The position numbers were made by a program, and so were the translations under genes. From an uncultured Muribaculaceae bacterium (GTDB taxonomy: Bacteria; Bacteroidota; Bacteroidia; Bacteroidales; Muribaculaceae), in assembly GCA_910576775.1 (NCBI GenBank), contig CAJTJV010000001.1:172512-236511 (forward strand): a DNA stretch of 64,000 nucleotides, in the 5' to 3' direction. The notes beneath the pieces are model-generated. The model was given only the letters and a program-made list of their open reading frames with translations. It was not told the origin of the DNA and searched no databases. Below are positions 36,627-45,218 of this stretch, piece after piece (the first letter of the stretch is position 1; each line of letters opens with the position of its first letter).

Positions 36627-38960
36627 ATGAGCACACCTAAGAACCTTGTCATAGTCGAATCTCCTGCCAAGGCCAAGACAATTGAAAAATTCCTCGGACC
36701 CGATTTCAAAGTGATGTCGAGCTACGGCCACATACGCGATTTGAAGAAAAAAGTATTCAGTATCGATGTGGAAAACAATTTCCGGCCCATATATGAAATC
36801 CCGGAGGACAAGACTCAGCTTGTGTCCGACCTCAAGAAAGCCGCGTCCAAAGCCGAGACTGTATGGCTGGCATCCGATGAAGACCGTGAAGGAGAAGCAA
36901 TAGCATGGCATCTCTACGAGGTTCTCGGGCTTAAACCTGAAAAGACGCGGCGCATCGTATTCCACGAAATCACCAAGAAAGCCATACTGAACGCCATCGC
37001 CAATCCACGTGATATCGACCTTCCCCGCGTCGACGCCCAGCAGGCGCGCCGCGTGCTCGACCGTATCGTAGGCTTTGAACTCTCCCCTGTGCTCTGGAAA
37101 CGTCTTATGCCATCGCTGTCGGCCGGCCGCGTGCAATCTGTTGCCGTACGTCTTATCGTAGAACGTGAAAATGCCATCCGTACCTTCGTCAGCGAGCCTT
37201 ATTACCGCGTCACAGCAAGTTTCACCCCCAAAAACGGCGGCCACAGCATCAAGGCCGAGCTAAACCACAGACTCTCCACCGATACCGAGGCACAAGCCTT
37301 CCTTACAGGCTGCGCAACTGCGGATTTCAAGGTGAGCGATGTCGACATAAAGCCAATTACAAAAACACCTGCCCCTCCGTTCACCACATCGACCCTCCAG
37401 CAGGAGGCAAGCCGCAAACTTGGTTTCTCAGTAAGCCAGACGATGTCGGTCGCCCAGAGGCTATACGAGAACGGTAACATCACCTACATGCGTACCGACT
37501 CAGTAAACCTTTCGGAAGAAGCCCTCGGCGCCATCAAAAGCCTCGTTCTCGAAAACGCCGGAGCCGACTATTACAAACGTCGCCAATACCACACATCGTC
37601 GCGCGGTGCCCAGGAAGCCCACGAGGCCATCCGCCCCACATATGTAGACATACAGACGCTCGAAGGCGCCACTGCCCAGGAGCAGAAACTATACACGCTT
37701 ATCCGTCGCCGTGCCATAGCATCGCAGATGGCCGACGCCCGCCTCGAAAAAACAACCGTCGATATAAGCGCGTCATCGCTCCCATATTCGTTCACAGCAG
37801 GCGACGAGACCGTGATTTTCCCCGGCTTCCTCCGCATGTACGCCGAAAGCTACGACGACGAGCCAGAGGCACAGACAAGCCAGGAAATGAGCGTCAGTGT
37901 CGGCACAGAACTTGCCATGTCCGATCTCGAAGCCACCGAACGCTTCACCCAGCAGCCACCGCGTTACACAGAGGCATCACTCGTAAAGAAAATGGAAGAA
38001 CTCGGCATAGGCCGCCCGTCGACCTACGCGCCAATCATATCCACCATCCAGCACCGCGGATACGTGGAACGCGGAGAAAAGGACGGCACACCCCGCCCAT
38101 ACACAGTATTCAGTCTGAAAGACGGGAAAATAGAATCCCGCACGGAATCCATTCTCGCCGGAGGCGACAAGGGACGCCTCGTTCCTACGGATACCGGCAT
38201 GATTGTCAATGATTTCCTCACTGAATATTTCCCTAATATCCTCGACTACAACTTTACCGCCCACATAGAAGAAAAATTCGACGAGATTGCCACCGGCAAA
38301 CTCGGCTGGGAGAATGAAATCAGTGATTTCTACACAATGTTCCACCCGACTGTCGACAAAGCCCAGACTATCAACCACGGGCTGAAATTCGGAGAACGCA
38401 TCCTCGGCGAAGATTCCGCGGGGCGCCCTGTAAGCGTGAAAATCGGCCGTTTCGGGCCGGTGGTGCAGGTTGGCAGCAGCGACGCCGAGGAAAAACCACA
38501 GTTCGCCTCCCTGCTGAAAGGACAGACGATGAGCACACTCACTCTTGAGGAAGCCCTCAAACTGTTCGAATTCCCGCGCACACTCGGTTCCTTCGAAGAC
38601 ACGGATGTCACTGTCGCCGTCGGCCGCTTCGGACCTTACGTGCGCCACAACGGCGTCTGCGTGTCAATCCCCAAGAGCACGGCACCGGCAGAACTATCGC
38701 TTGAGGAAGCCATAGAACTTATCCTCAACAAGCGCGACAGCGATGCAAAGAAAACTATCAAAGTATTCGAGGAAGAACCCGAAATGCAGGTTCTGAACGG
38801 CCGTTTCGGTCCATATATCGCATACAAAAAGAAAAATTACAAGTTGCCGCGCGGTCTAAAGAATCCCGAGGCCCTCACAATCGACGAAGCCCGCAAAATC
38901 ATAGAAGATTCAGAGGCCGCTCCGGCCAAGAAGCGCCCGTCCGCCAAAAAGAAAAAATAA
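36627..38960 (+). CDS. topA: DNA topoisomerase I (type IA)
   Basis: Start at ATG 36627 (MSTPKNLVIVESPAKAKTIEKFLG); the in-frame TTG at 36612 lies too close to the -7 element. 777 residues, normal for Bacteroidota TopA. Relaxes negative supercoils. Toprim domain with ESPAKAKT and LASDEDREGEAIAWHL (acidic metal ligands), LSAGRVQSVAVRLIVERE, the active-site Tyr region ITYMRTDSVNLS, and three C-terminal lysine-rich repeats (GRFGPYV/GRFGPYI type) ending in a poly-Lys tail; no four-Cys zinc fingers. The next gene overlaps its stop by one base (TAATG). Confidence 0.97.
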   Translation: MSTPKNLVIVESPAKAKTIEKFLGPDFKVMSSYGHIRDLKKKVFSIDVENNFRPIYEIPEDKTQLVSDLKKAASKAETVWLASDEDREGEAIAWHLYEVLGLKPEKTRRIVFHEITKKAILNAIANPRDIDLPRVDAQQARRVLDRIVGFELSPVLWKRLMPSLSAGRVQSVAVRLIVERENAIRTFVSEPYYRVTASFTPKNGGHSIKAELNHRLSTDTEAQAFLTGCATADFKVSDVDIKPITKTPAPPFTTSTLQQEASRKLGFSVSQTMSVAQRLYENGNITYMRTDSVNLSEEALGAIKSLVLENAGADYYKRRQYHTSSRGAQEAHEAIRPTYVDIQTLEGATAQEQKLYTLIRRRAIASQMADARLEKTTVDISASSLPYSFTAGDETVIFPGFLRMYAESYDDEPEAQTSQEMSVSVGTELAMSDLEATERFTQQPPRYTEASLVKKMEELGIGRPSTYAPIISTIQHRGYVERGEKDGTPRPYTVFSLKDGKIESRTESILAGGDKGRLVPTDTGMIVNDFLTEYFPNILDYNFTAHIEEKFDEIATGKLGWENEISDFYTMFHPTVDKAQTINHGLKFGERILGEDSAGRPVSVKIGRFGPVVQVGSSDAEEKPQFASLLKGQTMSTLTLEEALKLFEFPRTLGSFEDTDVTVAVGRFGPYVRHNGVCVSIPKSTAPAELSLEEAIELILNKRDSDAKKTIKVFEEEPEMQVLNGRFGPYIAYKKKNYKLPRGLKNPEALTIDEARKIIEDSEAAPAKKRPSAKKKK

Positions 38961-39907
38961 TGCCACGACGTCCTTTAGCCTCCAAGCCCGGCAGCCAAGC
39001 CGGTACATTCCGACCCGACAATATCATTTCTTTCACTGTCAGCCCGGACTCTCCCAAGAGTCTGCTCGAATTCCTGTTCTCGGCAATGCCCGACAAAAAG
39101 CGCACCTCGGTAAAGGAATTCCTTAAACACAGGCAGGTAATGGTAGGCAGCTCTGTAGATACCCGTTTCGACACCCCTCTGCATGACGGAGACAAAGTAA
39201 GCGTAAACACTACCCGCGAGTTTCAGACATTCTCGCATCCCCGTATGACGCTCCTTTACGAAGACAACGACATCATCATTGTAAACAAGGGCTACGGGCT
39301 GCTCTCCATGGGCACAGACAAGCCTAACGAGGAAACGGCTTACTCCATTCTGCGCGAGTATGTGAAACGTGTAGATCCACGCAACAAACTTTTCATCGTC
39401 CACCGCCTCGACCGCGATACCACCGGTGTGATGATGTTCGCAAAATCGGAAATTGCCAAGGAGACTATGCAGCACAACTGGAACAATATGGTGCTCGAAC
39501 GACGCTATGTGGCCGTTGTCGAAGGCTCCCTCGACCCTGCAGACGGCGAAATACGCAGCTATCTGGCCGAGAACAGCGCCCACGAGGTATATTCAACAAC
39601 CGAAAAGGACAAGGGACAGCTTGCTGTGACATATTACAAGACTCTTAAGAGCCACAAACCTTATTCTCTTGTGGAACTCAGTCTTGCCACGGGTCGCAAG
39701 AACCAAATCCGCGTCCATATGAAAGAACAGGGACATCCCATCGTCGGCGACCGGCGCTACGGCGCAAAGCCCTCTCCTATCCACCGGCTGTGCCTCCATG
39801 CCCACACCCTGCGTTTCATCCATCCCATAAGCCGGCGCGACATGAATTTCACATCACCTCTGCCGGCCGGCTTCTTCCGACTTATAGGCGGCTACAAATT
39901 CGACTGA
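38960..39907 (+). CDS. RluA-family pseudouridine synthase
   Basis: 315 residues. N-terminal S4-like RNA-binding region (about 30-95, SVKEFLKHRQVMVGSSVDTRFDTPLHDGDKV), then the catalytic domain with the Asp in FIVHRLDRDTTGVMMF and the GRKNQIRVHMKEQGHPIVGDRRYG block. Modifies uridines in rRNA or tRNA; which site (RluC, RluD or TruC type) cannot be told. Translationally coupled to topA by a one-base overlap. Confidence 0.94.
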   Translation: MPRRPLASKPGSQAGTFRPDNIISFTVSPDSPKSLLEFLFSAMPDKKRTSVKEFLKHRQVMVGSSVDTRFDTPLHDGDKVSVNTTREFQTFSHPRMTLLYEDNDIIIVNKGYGLLSMGTDKPNEETAYSILREYVKRVDPRNKLFIVHRLDRDTTGVMMFAKSEIAKETMQHNWNNMVLERRYVAVVEGSLDPADGEIRSYLAENSAHEVYSTTEKDKGQLAVTYYKTLKSHKPYSLVELSLATGRKNQIRVHMKEQGHPIVGDRRYGAKPSPIHRLCLHAHTLRFIHPISRRDMNFTSPLPAGFFRLIGGYKFD

Positions 39908-39963
39908 TCAGGCGAACCGACAGCGTCGCCCGGCGTTGTAATATCAGAAACATCAAACTTACG

Positions 39964-40386
39964 ATGAAACGATACCTGCCGCATCTTTCTGCCTTGTTCA
40001 TATTTATAGTCTCCTGCTGCTCCGGGGGCGCCGGCGCCGCATACGACAGTGAACTCTGTCGCAACCTGTCAATAAAAATCGAAAGACGCGACAGCCTCAC
40101 ATCAGAGGATTATTCAGAAATGATAGCTCAGGACGAAGCAATCCTGCAATATCTTGTAGAACGTACTAAAGAAATCTCCGAACAGCCCGACAGTACGCGC
40201 TCAGATGCATGGCGCAACCTCACCGCCGACCCCGAATACCTCGAACGCTTCGGATATATGTTTACCCTCGGCTCCGCACTCTACAAAGCCGAGCGCAACG
40301 GCAGTCTCGACAAAGGCAACTCAAAAAAATATGAGGCTCTCGACAAATACAATGAAGAACTTGTGCGTTATAACGAGCGCTTCTGA
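39964..40386 (+). CDS. small lipoprotein, function unknown
   Basis: Start at 39964 (MKRYLPHLSALFIFIVSCC) gives a lipoprotein signal with lipobox IVSC and a 140-residue protein; upstream in-frame starts overlap the pseudouridine synthase. The mature part is charged and mostly helical (RDSLTSEDYSEMIAQDEAILQYLVERTKEI). It follows the pseudouridine synthase by 56 bases and may belong to the topA operon. No family recognised. Confidence 0.78.
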   Translation: MKRYLPHLSALFIFIVSCCSGGAGAAYDSELCRNLSIKIERRDSLTSEDYSEMIAQDEAILQYLVERTKEISEQPDSTRSDAWRNLTADPEYLERFGYMFTLGSALYKAERNGSLDKGNSKKYEALDKYNEELVRYNERF

Positions 40387-40483
40387 GTAACGTAAACAAA
40401 GATTTCATCCCCAAACACAAATTTTAACAAGCAAATCAGCCTTTTATTTGTTTTAAGTTAAACATGACTCAACTGTTTAACTT

Positions 40484-41440
40484 ATGAAACGAATAACAGC
40501 ACTCTCCGTATTTCTATTCATTCTTACCGTACTCTACGGCCAGAAGGTAGAGCCGCTGCCTTTCGGTGATTTCAATTCATGGGTAACCCGTGAAATAAAA
40601 GAATCGCGCCTGATAGGCGGCGACGTCAAAAAATGCTATGCCATCGGTCCCGCCCGGACTATTACCGGCGACAAACCGTACATAAACACCGGCGGCTCCC
40701 CGTGGGCGACATCGAATGTCATGGCAAAGGTGATGGGCATCACCAAAGTAAGCAACATGGTTTATCCCTACGACCGCGGCAACGGCAACAAATGCGCCAG
40801 ACTGTGTACCGGAATGGAGCATTGCAAGGCCATAGGCATAATCGACATCGACGTAGTAGTGGCCGGAACAATATTCCTCGGCCGGATGATTGAACCTATA
40901 AAATCCACGTCCAATCCATATCAGAAAATGGAGATGGGCATTCCGTTTACAGGGCGTCCAGTCGCATTATGCTACGACTACATGCTTGAGATTCCGGCAA
41001 AGGCTGTCAAGACCTACAGCAGCGGTTTCGGGAAAAAACGTGAGAGCCCGGGTATTGACAAGGCCGATGTATTCATCATCCTGCAACGCCGCTGGGAAGA
41101 TGCGGAAGGAAATATCCATGCCAAGCGGGTAGGTACAGGGCGAGAACTGCTCGGAAAAAGCAGCAAGCAATGGAATAACGGGCACAAGCTGAATGTGCAC
41201 TACGGTGATATTACCGGACGCCCGGACTATAAACCCTATATGGGACTTATAAAAAAAGAAAAGAGTTACTACGCATGCAACTCCAAAGGCAAAATGGTAC
41301 CGGTCGTAGAAGAAGGTTGGGACGACAGCAGCGCAACACCAACCCATCTGCTGATAATGTTTTCGTCGGGCAGCGGCGAACCTTATGCAGGCACCATAGG
41401 GACCAATTTCTATGTCGATAATGTGGCTCTCGCCTATTGA
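40484..41440 (+). CDS. PCMD-domain secreted protein
   Basis: 318 residues with a signal peptide (MKRITALSVFLFILTVLYG). The body fits the PCMD family (putative carbohydrate metabolism domain): PFGDFNSWVTREIKESRLIGG, an early G-P-x-x-T region, PWATSNVMAKVMGI, KSTSNPYQKMEMGIPFTGRPVALCYDYML and a C-terminal LLIMFSSGSGEPYAGTIG…YVDNVALAY jelly-roll edge. These occur in Bacteroidota surface glycan loci; here it has no obvious glycan neighbours. The end overlaps the convergent AlbA_2 gene by 7 bases. Confidence 0.8.
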   Translation: MKRITALSVFLFILTVLYGQKVEPLPFGDFNSWVTREIKESRLIGGDVKKCYAIGPARTITGDKPYINTGGSPWATSNVMAKVMGITKVSNMVYPYDRGNGNKCARLCTGMEHCKAIGIIDIDVVVAGTIFLGRMIEPIKSTSNPYQKMEMGIPFTGRPVALCYDYMLEIPAKAVKTYSSGFGKKRESPGIDKADVFIILQRRWEDAEGNIHAKRVGTGRELLGKSSKQWNNGHKLNVHYGDITGRPDYKPYMGLIKKEKSYYACNSKGKMVPVVEEGWDDSSATPTHLLIMFSSGSGEPYAGTIGTNFYVDNVALAY

Positions 41441-42099
41441 CGGGAACGACAAGCAATGGCAAAGCCGCCGTTCACATATACAAAATCCAACAAATCCATC
41501 GAAGCGAGGTCGGCGACAATGGCGTCGGCCTGCGCCTGCGATATATGCAAGGCTATCGCAGCCTCGCGACTGTCGTCAATTCTCCCGCGTCCTGCTATAA
41601 AATCGAGCATTACAGTATGGTTGCCGTCAAGCGCGAAAGCCATCGACACCGCCGATGAGCTAAGCTCCCACGCACGCACCATCAGGGGAGACGCGGCAAT
41701 ATTCTCGTCGGCGACACGGTAGTAAGCCTTGAGGGAGCCGTCATGCTCCACGGCATATACAGGGCGTTCCACCGCAGCCTCTATCTCGGCAACAATGACG
41801 CATAAAGTGCCATCCACAAGAAAAGCCTTGAAATCCACCTTCTGTGCCGGCCTGCAATAGCGTTCAGCAGCCTGTTCCACCACGAATATATCCTCTTCGT
41901 TGCGCACACCTGCGATGGTTCCATTGTCCTTTATTCCGATAAGCAATCGGCCTCCACCATTATTGGCAAAAGCCGATAATGAACGGGCTATCTTACGGGC
42001 GTCACTGATTGCTAATTTGAAATCCTGCTTCTCATGCTCGCCCTGAGCCACCATTTCGCGCACTATCCTGTTACCGCGGATCGGTTTGAGGTCTTTCAT
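41434..42099 (-). CDS. AlbA_2 (Schlafen-like) domain protein
   Basis: 221 residues. N-terminal AlbA_2 domain (about 15-130): EKQDFKLAISDARKIARSLSAFANNGGGRLLIGIKDNGTIAGV, a putative DNA/RNA-binding or nuclease-like module also found in divergent AAA-4 ATPases and Schlafen proteins. The rest (about 150-221) looks like a winged-helix segment (REAAIALHISQAQADAIVADLASMDLLDFVYV). No ATPase domain present, so it is a short member of the family. Starts directly after the nucleosidase stop (0 bases), so the two form an operon. Confidence 0.82.
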   Translation of the reverse strand: MKDLKPIRGNRIVREMVAQGEHEKQDFKLAISDARKIARSLSAFANNGGGRLLIGIKDNGTIAGVRNEEDIFVVEQAAERYCRPAQKVDFKAFLVDGTLCVIVAEIEAAVERPVYAVEHDGSLKAYYRVADENIAASPLMVRAWELSSSAVSMAFALDGNHTVMLDFIAGRGRIDDSREAAIALHISQAQADAIVADLASMDLLDFVYVNGGFAIACRSRQ

Positions 42100-42777
42100 T
42101 CAGAGAAGAGCAAGCAGACGCCCCACAGCCTCAAAAGTGCGCTCGGGAGCCTTTGTCCAGAAATCATTATAAGCGGCCGCGTTTCCATCCTCCCCCGGAG
42201 TATCGCTTACAACGCGCAGGCACACAAAAGGCACCGACTTGAGATTGCATGTATGGGCTATGGCAGCCGACTCCATATCGACGGCAATGGCATCAGGATA
42301 AATAGCGAGTATACGTCGCAAATCTTCTGCCTTATCCACAAAAATATCGCCGGAGGCCAGAAGACCTTCTTTAGCACCGAGTCTCTTACGGATATCATCG
42401 GAAAGCGGACACGTAAAGAACCGTGGACAACCTGCGGCTTCGCCAGGCTCGGTACCAGGTCCGCACCATACATCATGGTATGCTATGCGTGTCGCAAGGA
42501 CAACATCAAGTATTTCGGCCGGAGGATTACCTGCACCCGTACCGCCGGCAACACCGGAATTCAATACCAGCGCCGGATGGAAATTCTCTATCAGAGTGAG
42601 AGCGCCCAATGCGGCATTCACCTTGCCTATACCACACTTGGCGACAATAACGTCGTGGCCGCCGATTTTTCCTTTATGAAACTCGAAATTATTGATATTG
42701 AGTGTACAATGGCCACTTAACAAAGGAAACAGAAGATTCAATTCCTTGTCCATTGCCACTATGATACCTGTTGTCAT
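42100..42777 (-). CDS. mtnN: 5'-methylthioadenosine/S-adenosylhomocysteine nucleosidase-like protein
   Basis: 225 residues. PNP/UDP phosphorylase superfamily: N-terminal GIIVAMDKELNLLFPLL, the purine-binding loops, VLNSGVAGGTG, and the catalytic Asp/Glu region AVDMESAAIAHTC followed by VCLRVVSDTPG. Hydrolyses MTA and SAH to recycle methionine and adenine. Futalosine hydrolase (MqnB) is a close relative and cannot be fully excluded, but the AMDKE start and VDMESAAIA are more MTA/SAH-like. Downstream is the AlbA_2 gene. Confidence 0.85.
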   Translation of the reverse strand: MTTGIIVAMDKELNLLFPLLSGHCTLNINNFEFHKGKIGGHDVIVAKCGIGKVNAALGALTLIENFHPALVLNSGVAGGTGAGNPPAEILDVVLATRIAYHDVWCGPGTEPGEAAGCPRFFTCPLSDDIRKRLGAKEGLLASGDIFVDKAEDLRRILAIYPDAIAVDMESAAIAHTCNLKSVPFVCLRVVSDTPGEDGNAAAYNDFWTKAPERTFEAVGRLLALL

Positions 42778-42788
42778 AACTGTAGATT

Positions 42789-42824
42789 AAAAAGAGTTGC
42801 GGTACCAAAGTACACGCAACTCTT
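42789..42824 (-). terminator. intrinsic terminator of fabF
   Basis: 10-bp stem (42792-42801 with 42815-42824, AAGAGTTGCG/CGCAACTCTT) with an inner GTAC/GTAC extension; on the minus strand a TTTTTAAT tail follows. It lies between the fabF stop and the nucleosidase gene. Confidence 0.85.
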
Positions 42825-42846
42825 ATATTGTCAAAGCCCGAAAGGC

Positions 42847-44118
42847 TTATTTTACAAATTTCTTGACGATGACGGATGCGTTGTGGCCGCCGAAGCCGAA
42901 AGCATTCGAAAGAGCGGCTCGTACCTCGCGTTTCTCAGCACCGTTGAAGGTAAAATTGAGGGTATAGTCGATATTCTCGTCCTTGTCCTCGGGATCGTGG
43001 TTGATTGTCGGAGGAACAATGTCGTTCTGAACAGAGAGTATGCTGAACATAGCCTCTATAGCACCGGTAGCACCGAGCAAATGGCCTGTCATTGATTTTG
43101 TCGACGAGATATTAAGCTTACGTGCGTGTTCTCCGAAAAGGTCTACGATAGCCTTGACTTCGGAAACGTCTCCCACGGGTGTTGATGTACCGTGAACATT
43201 GATATAGTCTATATCTTCAGGCTTCATGCCGGCATCATCGAGTGCGCCCTGCATAGCAAGCTTTGCTCCAAGACCGTCGGGATGTGTCGCTGTGATGTGG
43301 TACGCATCGGCCGACAGACCGCCACCGGCAACTTCGGCATAAATCTTGGCGCCGCGCGCGAGAGCATGCTCAAGTTCTTCAAGAACCAGCACCGCCGATC
43401 CTTCACCAATAACAAAGCCGTCGCGGCTTGCACTGAAGGGACGGGAAGCTGTCTCAGGACTATCGTTACGGGTCGACAAGGCGTGCATCGAATTGAAACC
43501 GCCCACACCGGCAGGGAAGATTGCCGCTTCCGCACCACCTGTCAGGATTGCATCCGCTTTGCCGAGACGGATAAGATTGAAAGCGTCAATGATGGCATTA
43601 TTTGAAGATGCACATGCCGAAACAACACCATAATTAGGTCCGTGATAACCATATTCCATCGAGATATGGCCGGAAGCGATATCGGCAATCATCTTGGGAA
43701 TGAAGAACGGATTATACTTGGGACCCTTTTCGGCATTCATCGCATAGTAACCGGCCTCTTCTTCAAAAGTATGAAGACCTCCGATACCGGCTGCAACAAT
43801 AACACCGATACGGTTTTTATCTATAGTTCCCTCAGGAGCAGATTCCAGACCGGCGTCTTCGACAGCCTGACGAGCAGCCACAAGGGCATATTGCGCATAC
43901 AAGTCGAGCTGACGAGCTTTACGACGGTCGAAATGGTCTTCGGCATTGAAACCTTTGACCTCGCATGCAAACTTAGTCTTGAAGAGGCTTGCATCGAAAT
44001 GTGTAATAGGACCTGCACCACTCACACCTGCGAGAGCGTTCGTCCACGTGGTGTCTACGTCATTACCAATAGGGCTGATAGCGCCGAGACCTGTCACCAC
44101 TACTCTTTTAAGTTCCAT
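42847..44118 (-). CDS. fabF: 3-oxoacyl-ACP synthase II
   Basis: 423 residues from the ATG at 44118 (MELKRVVVTGLGAISPIGND); the track-like start two codons earlier adds only MY. Condenses malonyl-ACP with acyl-ACP in fatty acid elongation. Catalytic Cys in SACASSNNAI, His in NVHGTSTPVGD and GHLLGATGAIEAMFS, and the glycine-rich C-terminal NAFGFGGHNASVI are all present. Next to acpP, as in most fab clusters, but with a hairpin terminator between them. Confidence 0.97.
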   Translation of the reverse strand: MELKRVVVTGLGAISPIGNDVDTTWTNALAGVSGAGPITHFDASLFKTKFACEVKGFNAEDHFDRRKARQLDLYAQYALVAARQAVEDAGLESAPEGTIDKNRIGVIVAAGIGGLHTFEEEAGYYAMNAEKGPKYNPFFIPKMIADIASGHISMEYGYHGPNYGVVSACASSNNAIIDAFNLIRLGKADAILTGGAEAAIFPAGVGGFNSMHALSTRNDSPETASRPFSASRDGFVIGEGSAVLVLEELEHALARGAKIYAEVAGGGLSADAYHITATHPDGLGAKLAMQGALDDAGMKPEDIDYINVHGTSTPVGDVSEVKAIVDLFGEHARKLNISSTKSMTGHLLGATGAIEAMFSILSVQNDIVPPTINHDPEDKDENIDYTLNFTFNGAEKREVRAALSNAFGFGGHNASVIVKKFVK

Positions 44119-44169
44119 ATACAAATGTGGCTATATAAGGAGGCGTATTGCACGCCGGAATATAATATT

Positions 44170-44210
44170 AAAAAACCGCCGCAAACGTTCTGTAAGAACA
44201 GCGGCGGCTT
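44170..44210 (-). terminator. terminator/attenuator hairpin between acpP and fabF
   Basis: On the minus strand GCCGCCGC…GCGGCGG type stem (44176-44182 with 44201-44207) with an inner GTTCT/AGAAC helix (44187-44191 with 44195-44199), then TTTTTTAAT. It stands between the acpP stop (44236) and the fabF start (44118). Confidence 0.82.
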
Positions 44211-44235
44211 GTGCTTGTGCTGATGCGGGAAACGC

Positions 44236-44469
44236 TTATGCGTTAGCTTCAACGTAGGCAATAGCGTCGCCTACAGTTTTGATTTTCTCAGCCTGGTCGT
44301 CGGGAATTGTGATACCGAATTCCTTTTCAAAATCCATGATGAGTTCAACTGTATCAAGAGAGTCTGCACCGAGGTCGGTGATGAAAGCTGCTTCACTTGT
44401 TACTTTTTCGGGCTCAACACCGAGTTTATCAACTACGATGTTTTTCACGCGATCTGCAATTTCTGACAT
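44236..44469 (-). CDS. acpP: acyl carrier protein
   Basis: 77 residues from ATG 44469 (MSEIADRVKNIVVDKLGVEPEKV); the longer frame from 44574 is not a start. The 4'-phosphopantetheine Ser is in GADSLDTVELIMDFE (DSL motif). Acidic four-helix protein that carries acyl groups for fatty acid synthesis; upstream of fabF, likely the first gene of that pair. Confidence 0.97.
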   Translation of the reverse strand: MSEIADRVKNIVVDKLGVEPEKVTSEAAFITDLGADSLDTVELIMDFEKEFGITIPDDQAEKIKTVGDAIAYVEANA

Positions 44470-44802
44470 GATTGTGTAGTATTTTTGATTAATAATTTCA
44501 TGTTTCGGACTGCAAAGTAAGTAATTTTCCATTAAATAGCGAAATTTTTCTGTTATTGCAATCGTATAGCGCACGGCAACCTTAGCACAACGCGCTAATT
44601 ACCAATTCATTAGCACGCTTTCACAATATCGTCAAAAATTGTTAATGAAGAACAGGCGCCTTTATCGGAGACTAAAGCTTCAAACAAGCTACATATTTTT
44701 CATGCATAAAGTAAACTATTTTTTACATAGTTTGTCATATTTATACACTAAGTCGGAAATAAATCCTACCTTTGTATCGTTTTCAAAGAAAAGAATCCTA
44801 AC
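44470..44802. other. intergenic region, 333 bases
   Basis: AT-rich divergent region between acpP and the small membrane protein. A TACCTTTG -7 element lies at 44767-44774, pointing at the 44803 gene; on the minus strand a near-match TTACTTTG lies just upstream of acpP (near 44513-44520). No RNA gene or further structure seen. Confidence 0.6.
44767..44774 (+). promoter_or_regulatory. -7 element for the 44803 membrane protein
   Basis: TACCTTTG, a full -7 match, 28 bases before the ATG. No good -33 at standard distance. Confidence 0.5.
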
Positions 44803-45117
44803 ATGACTGACAATATCGATAAAAAAGAAAACAACAATAAACATGTGACCGATACCACTGTCATACAGCCACACGGTACACCTACACTTGCATGGATATC
44901 GCTGATACTTGCCTTGCTTGCATGGGCATCACTATTCTGGTTCAACGGATACGTAGCATTGGTACTTGCCATAGCCTCAGCCGCATGCGGCTTCGCCGGA
45001 ATTCCACGCCGCACGGCATCAGTCAGACGCTTTGCTATCACGGCTATCATCGCCGCCATGGTGCTTACTGTGGTGGTGGCGTCGTATCTTATAGTGATTA
45101 AAATCGGACTTACCTAA
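44803..45117 (+). CDS. DUF4190-like small membrane protein
   Basis: 104 residues: polar Asn/Lys-rich N-terminus (1-30), two hydrophobic segments (about 32-62, about 75-100) separated by CGFAGIPRRTASVRRF, giving two membrane spans with a cationic inner loop. The WISLILALLAWASLFWFNGYVALVLAIASAACGFAGIPR layout resembles DUF4190 proteins (assignment by eye). Function unknown. Its own -7 element and the promoter at 45160 show it is transcribed alone. Confidence 0.75.
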   Translation: MTDNIDKKENNNKHVTDTTVIQPHGTPTLAWISLILALLAWASLFWFNGYVALVLAIASAACGFAGIPRRTASVRRFAITAIIAAMVLTVVVASYLIVIKIGLT

Positions 45118-45159
45118 CTCACCAACACAATATGACAAACCTGCTTGTCAACAATTATA

Positions 45160-45191
45160 TTTGTCAGTTAACCATATAATGGCTATATTTG
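45160..45191 (+). promoter_or_regulatory. Bacteroidota promoter for the TupA-like gene
   Basis: TTTG (45160-45163), 20-base spacer, TATATTTG (45184-45191): full match. It overlaps the TTG at 45189, excluding that start and supporting ATG 45219. Confidence 0.82.
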
Positions 45192-45218
45192 TACGAACGC
45201 AAAAGAAATTGCCGTCAA

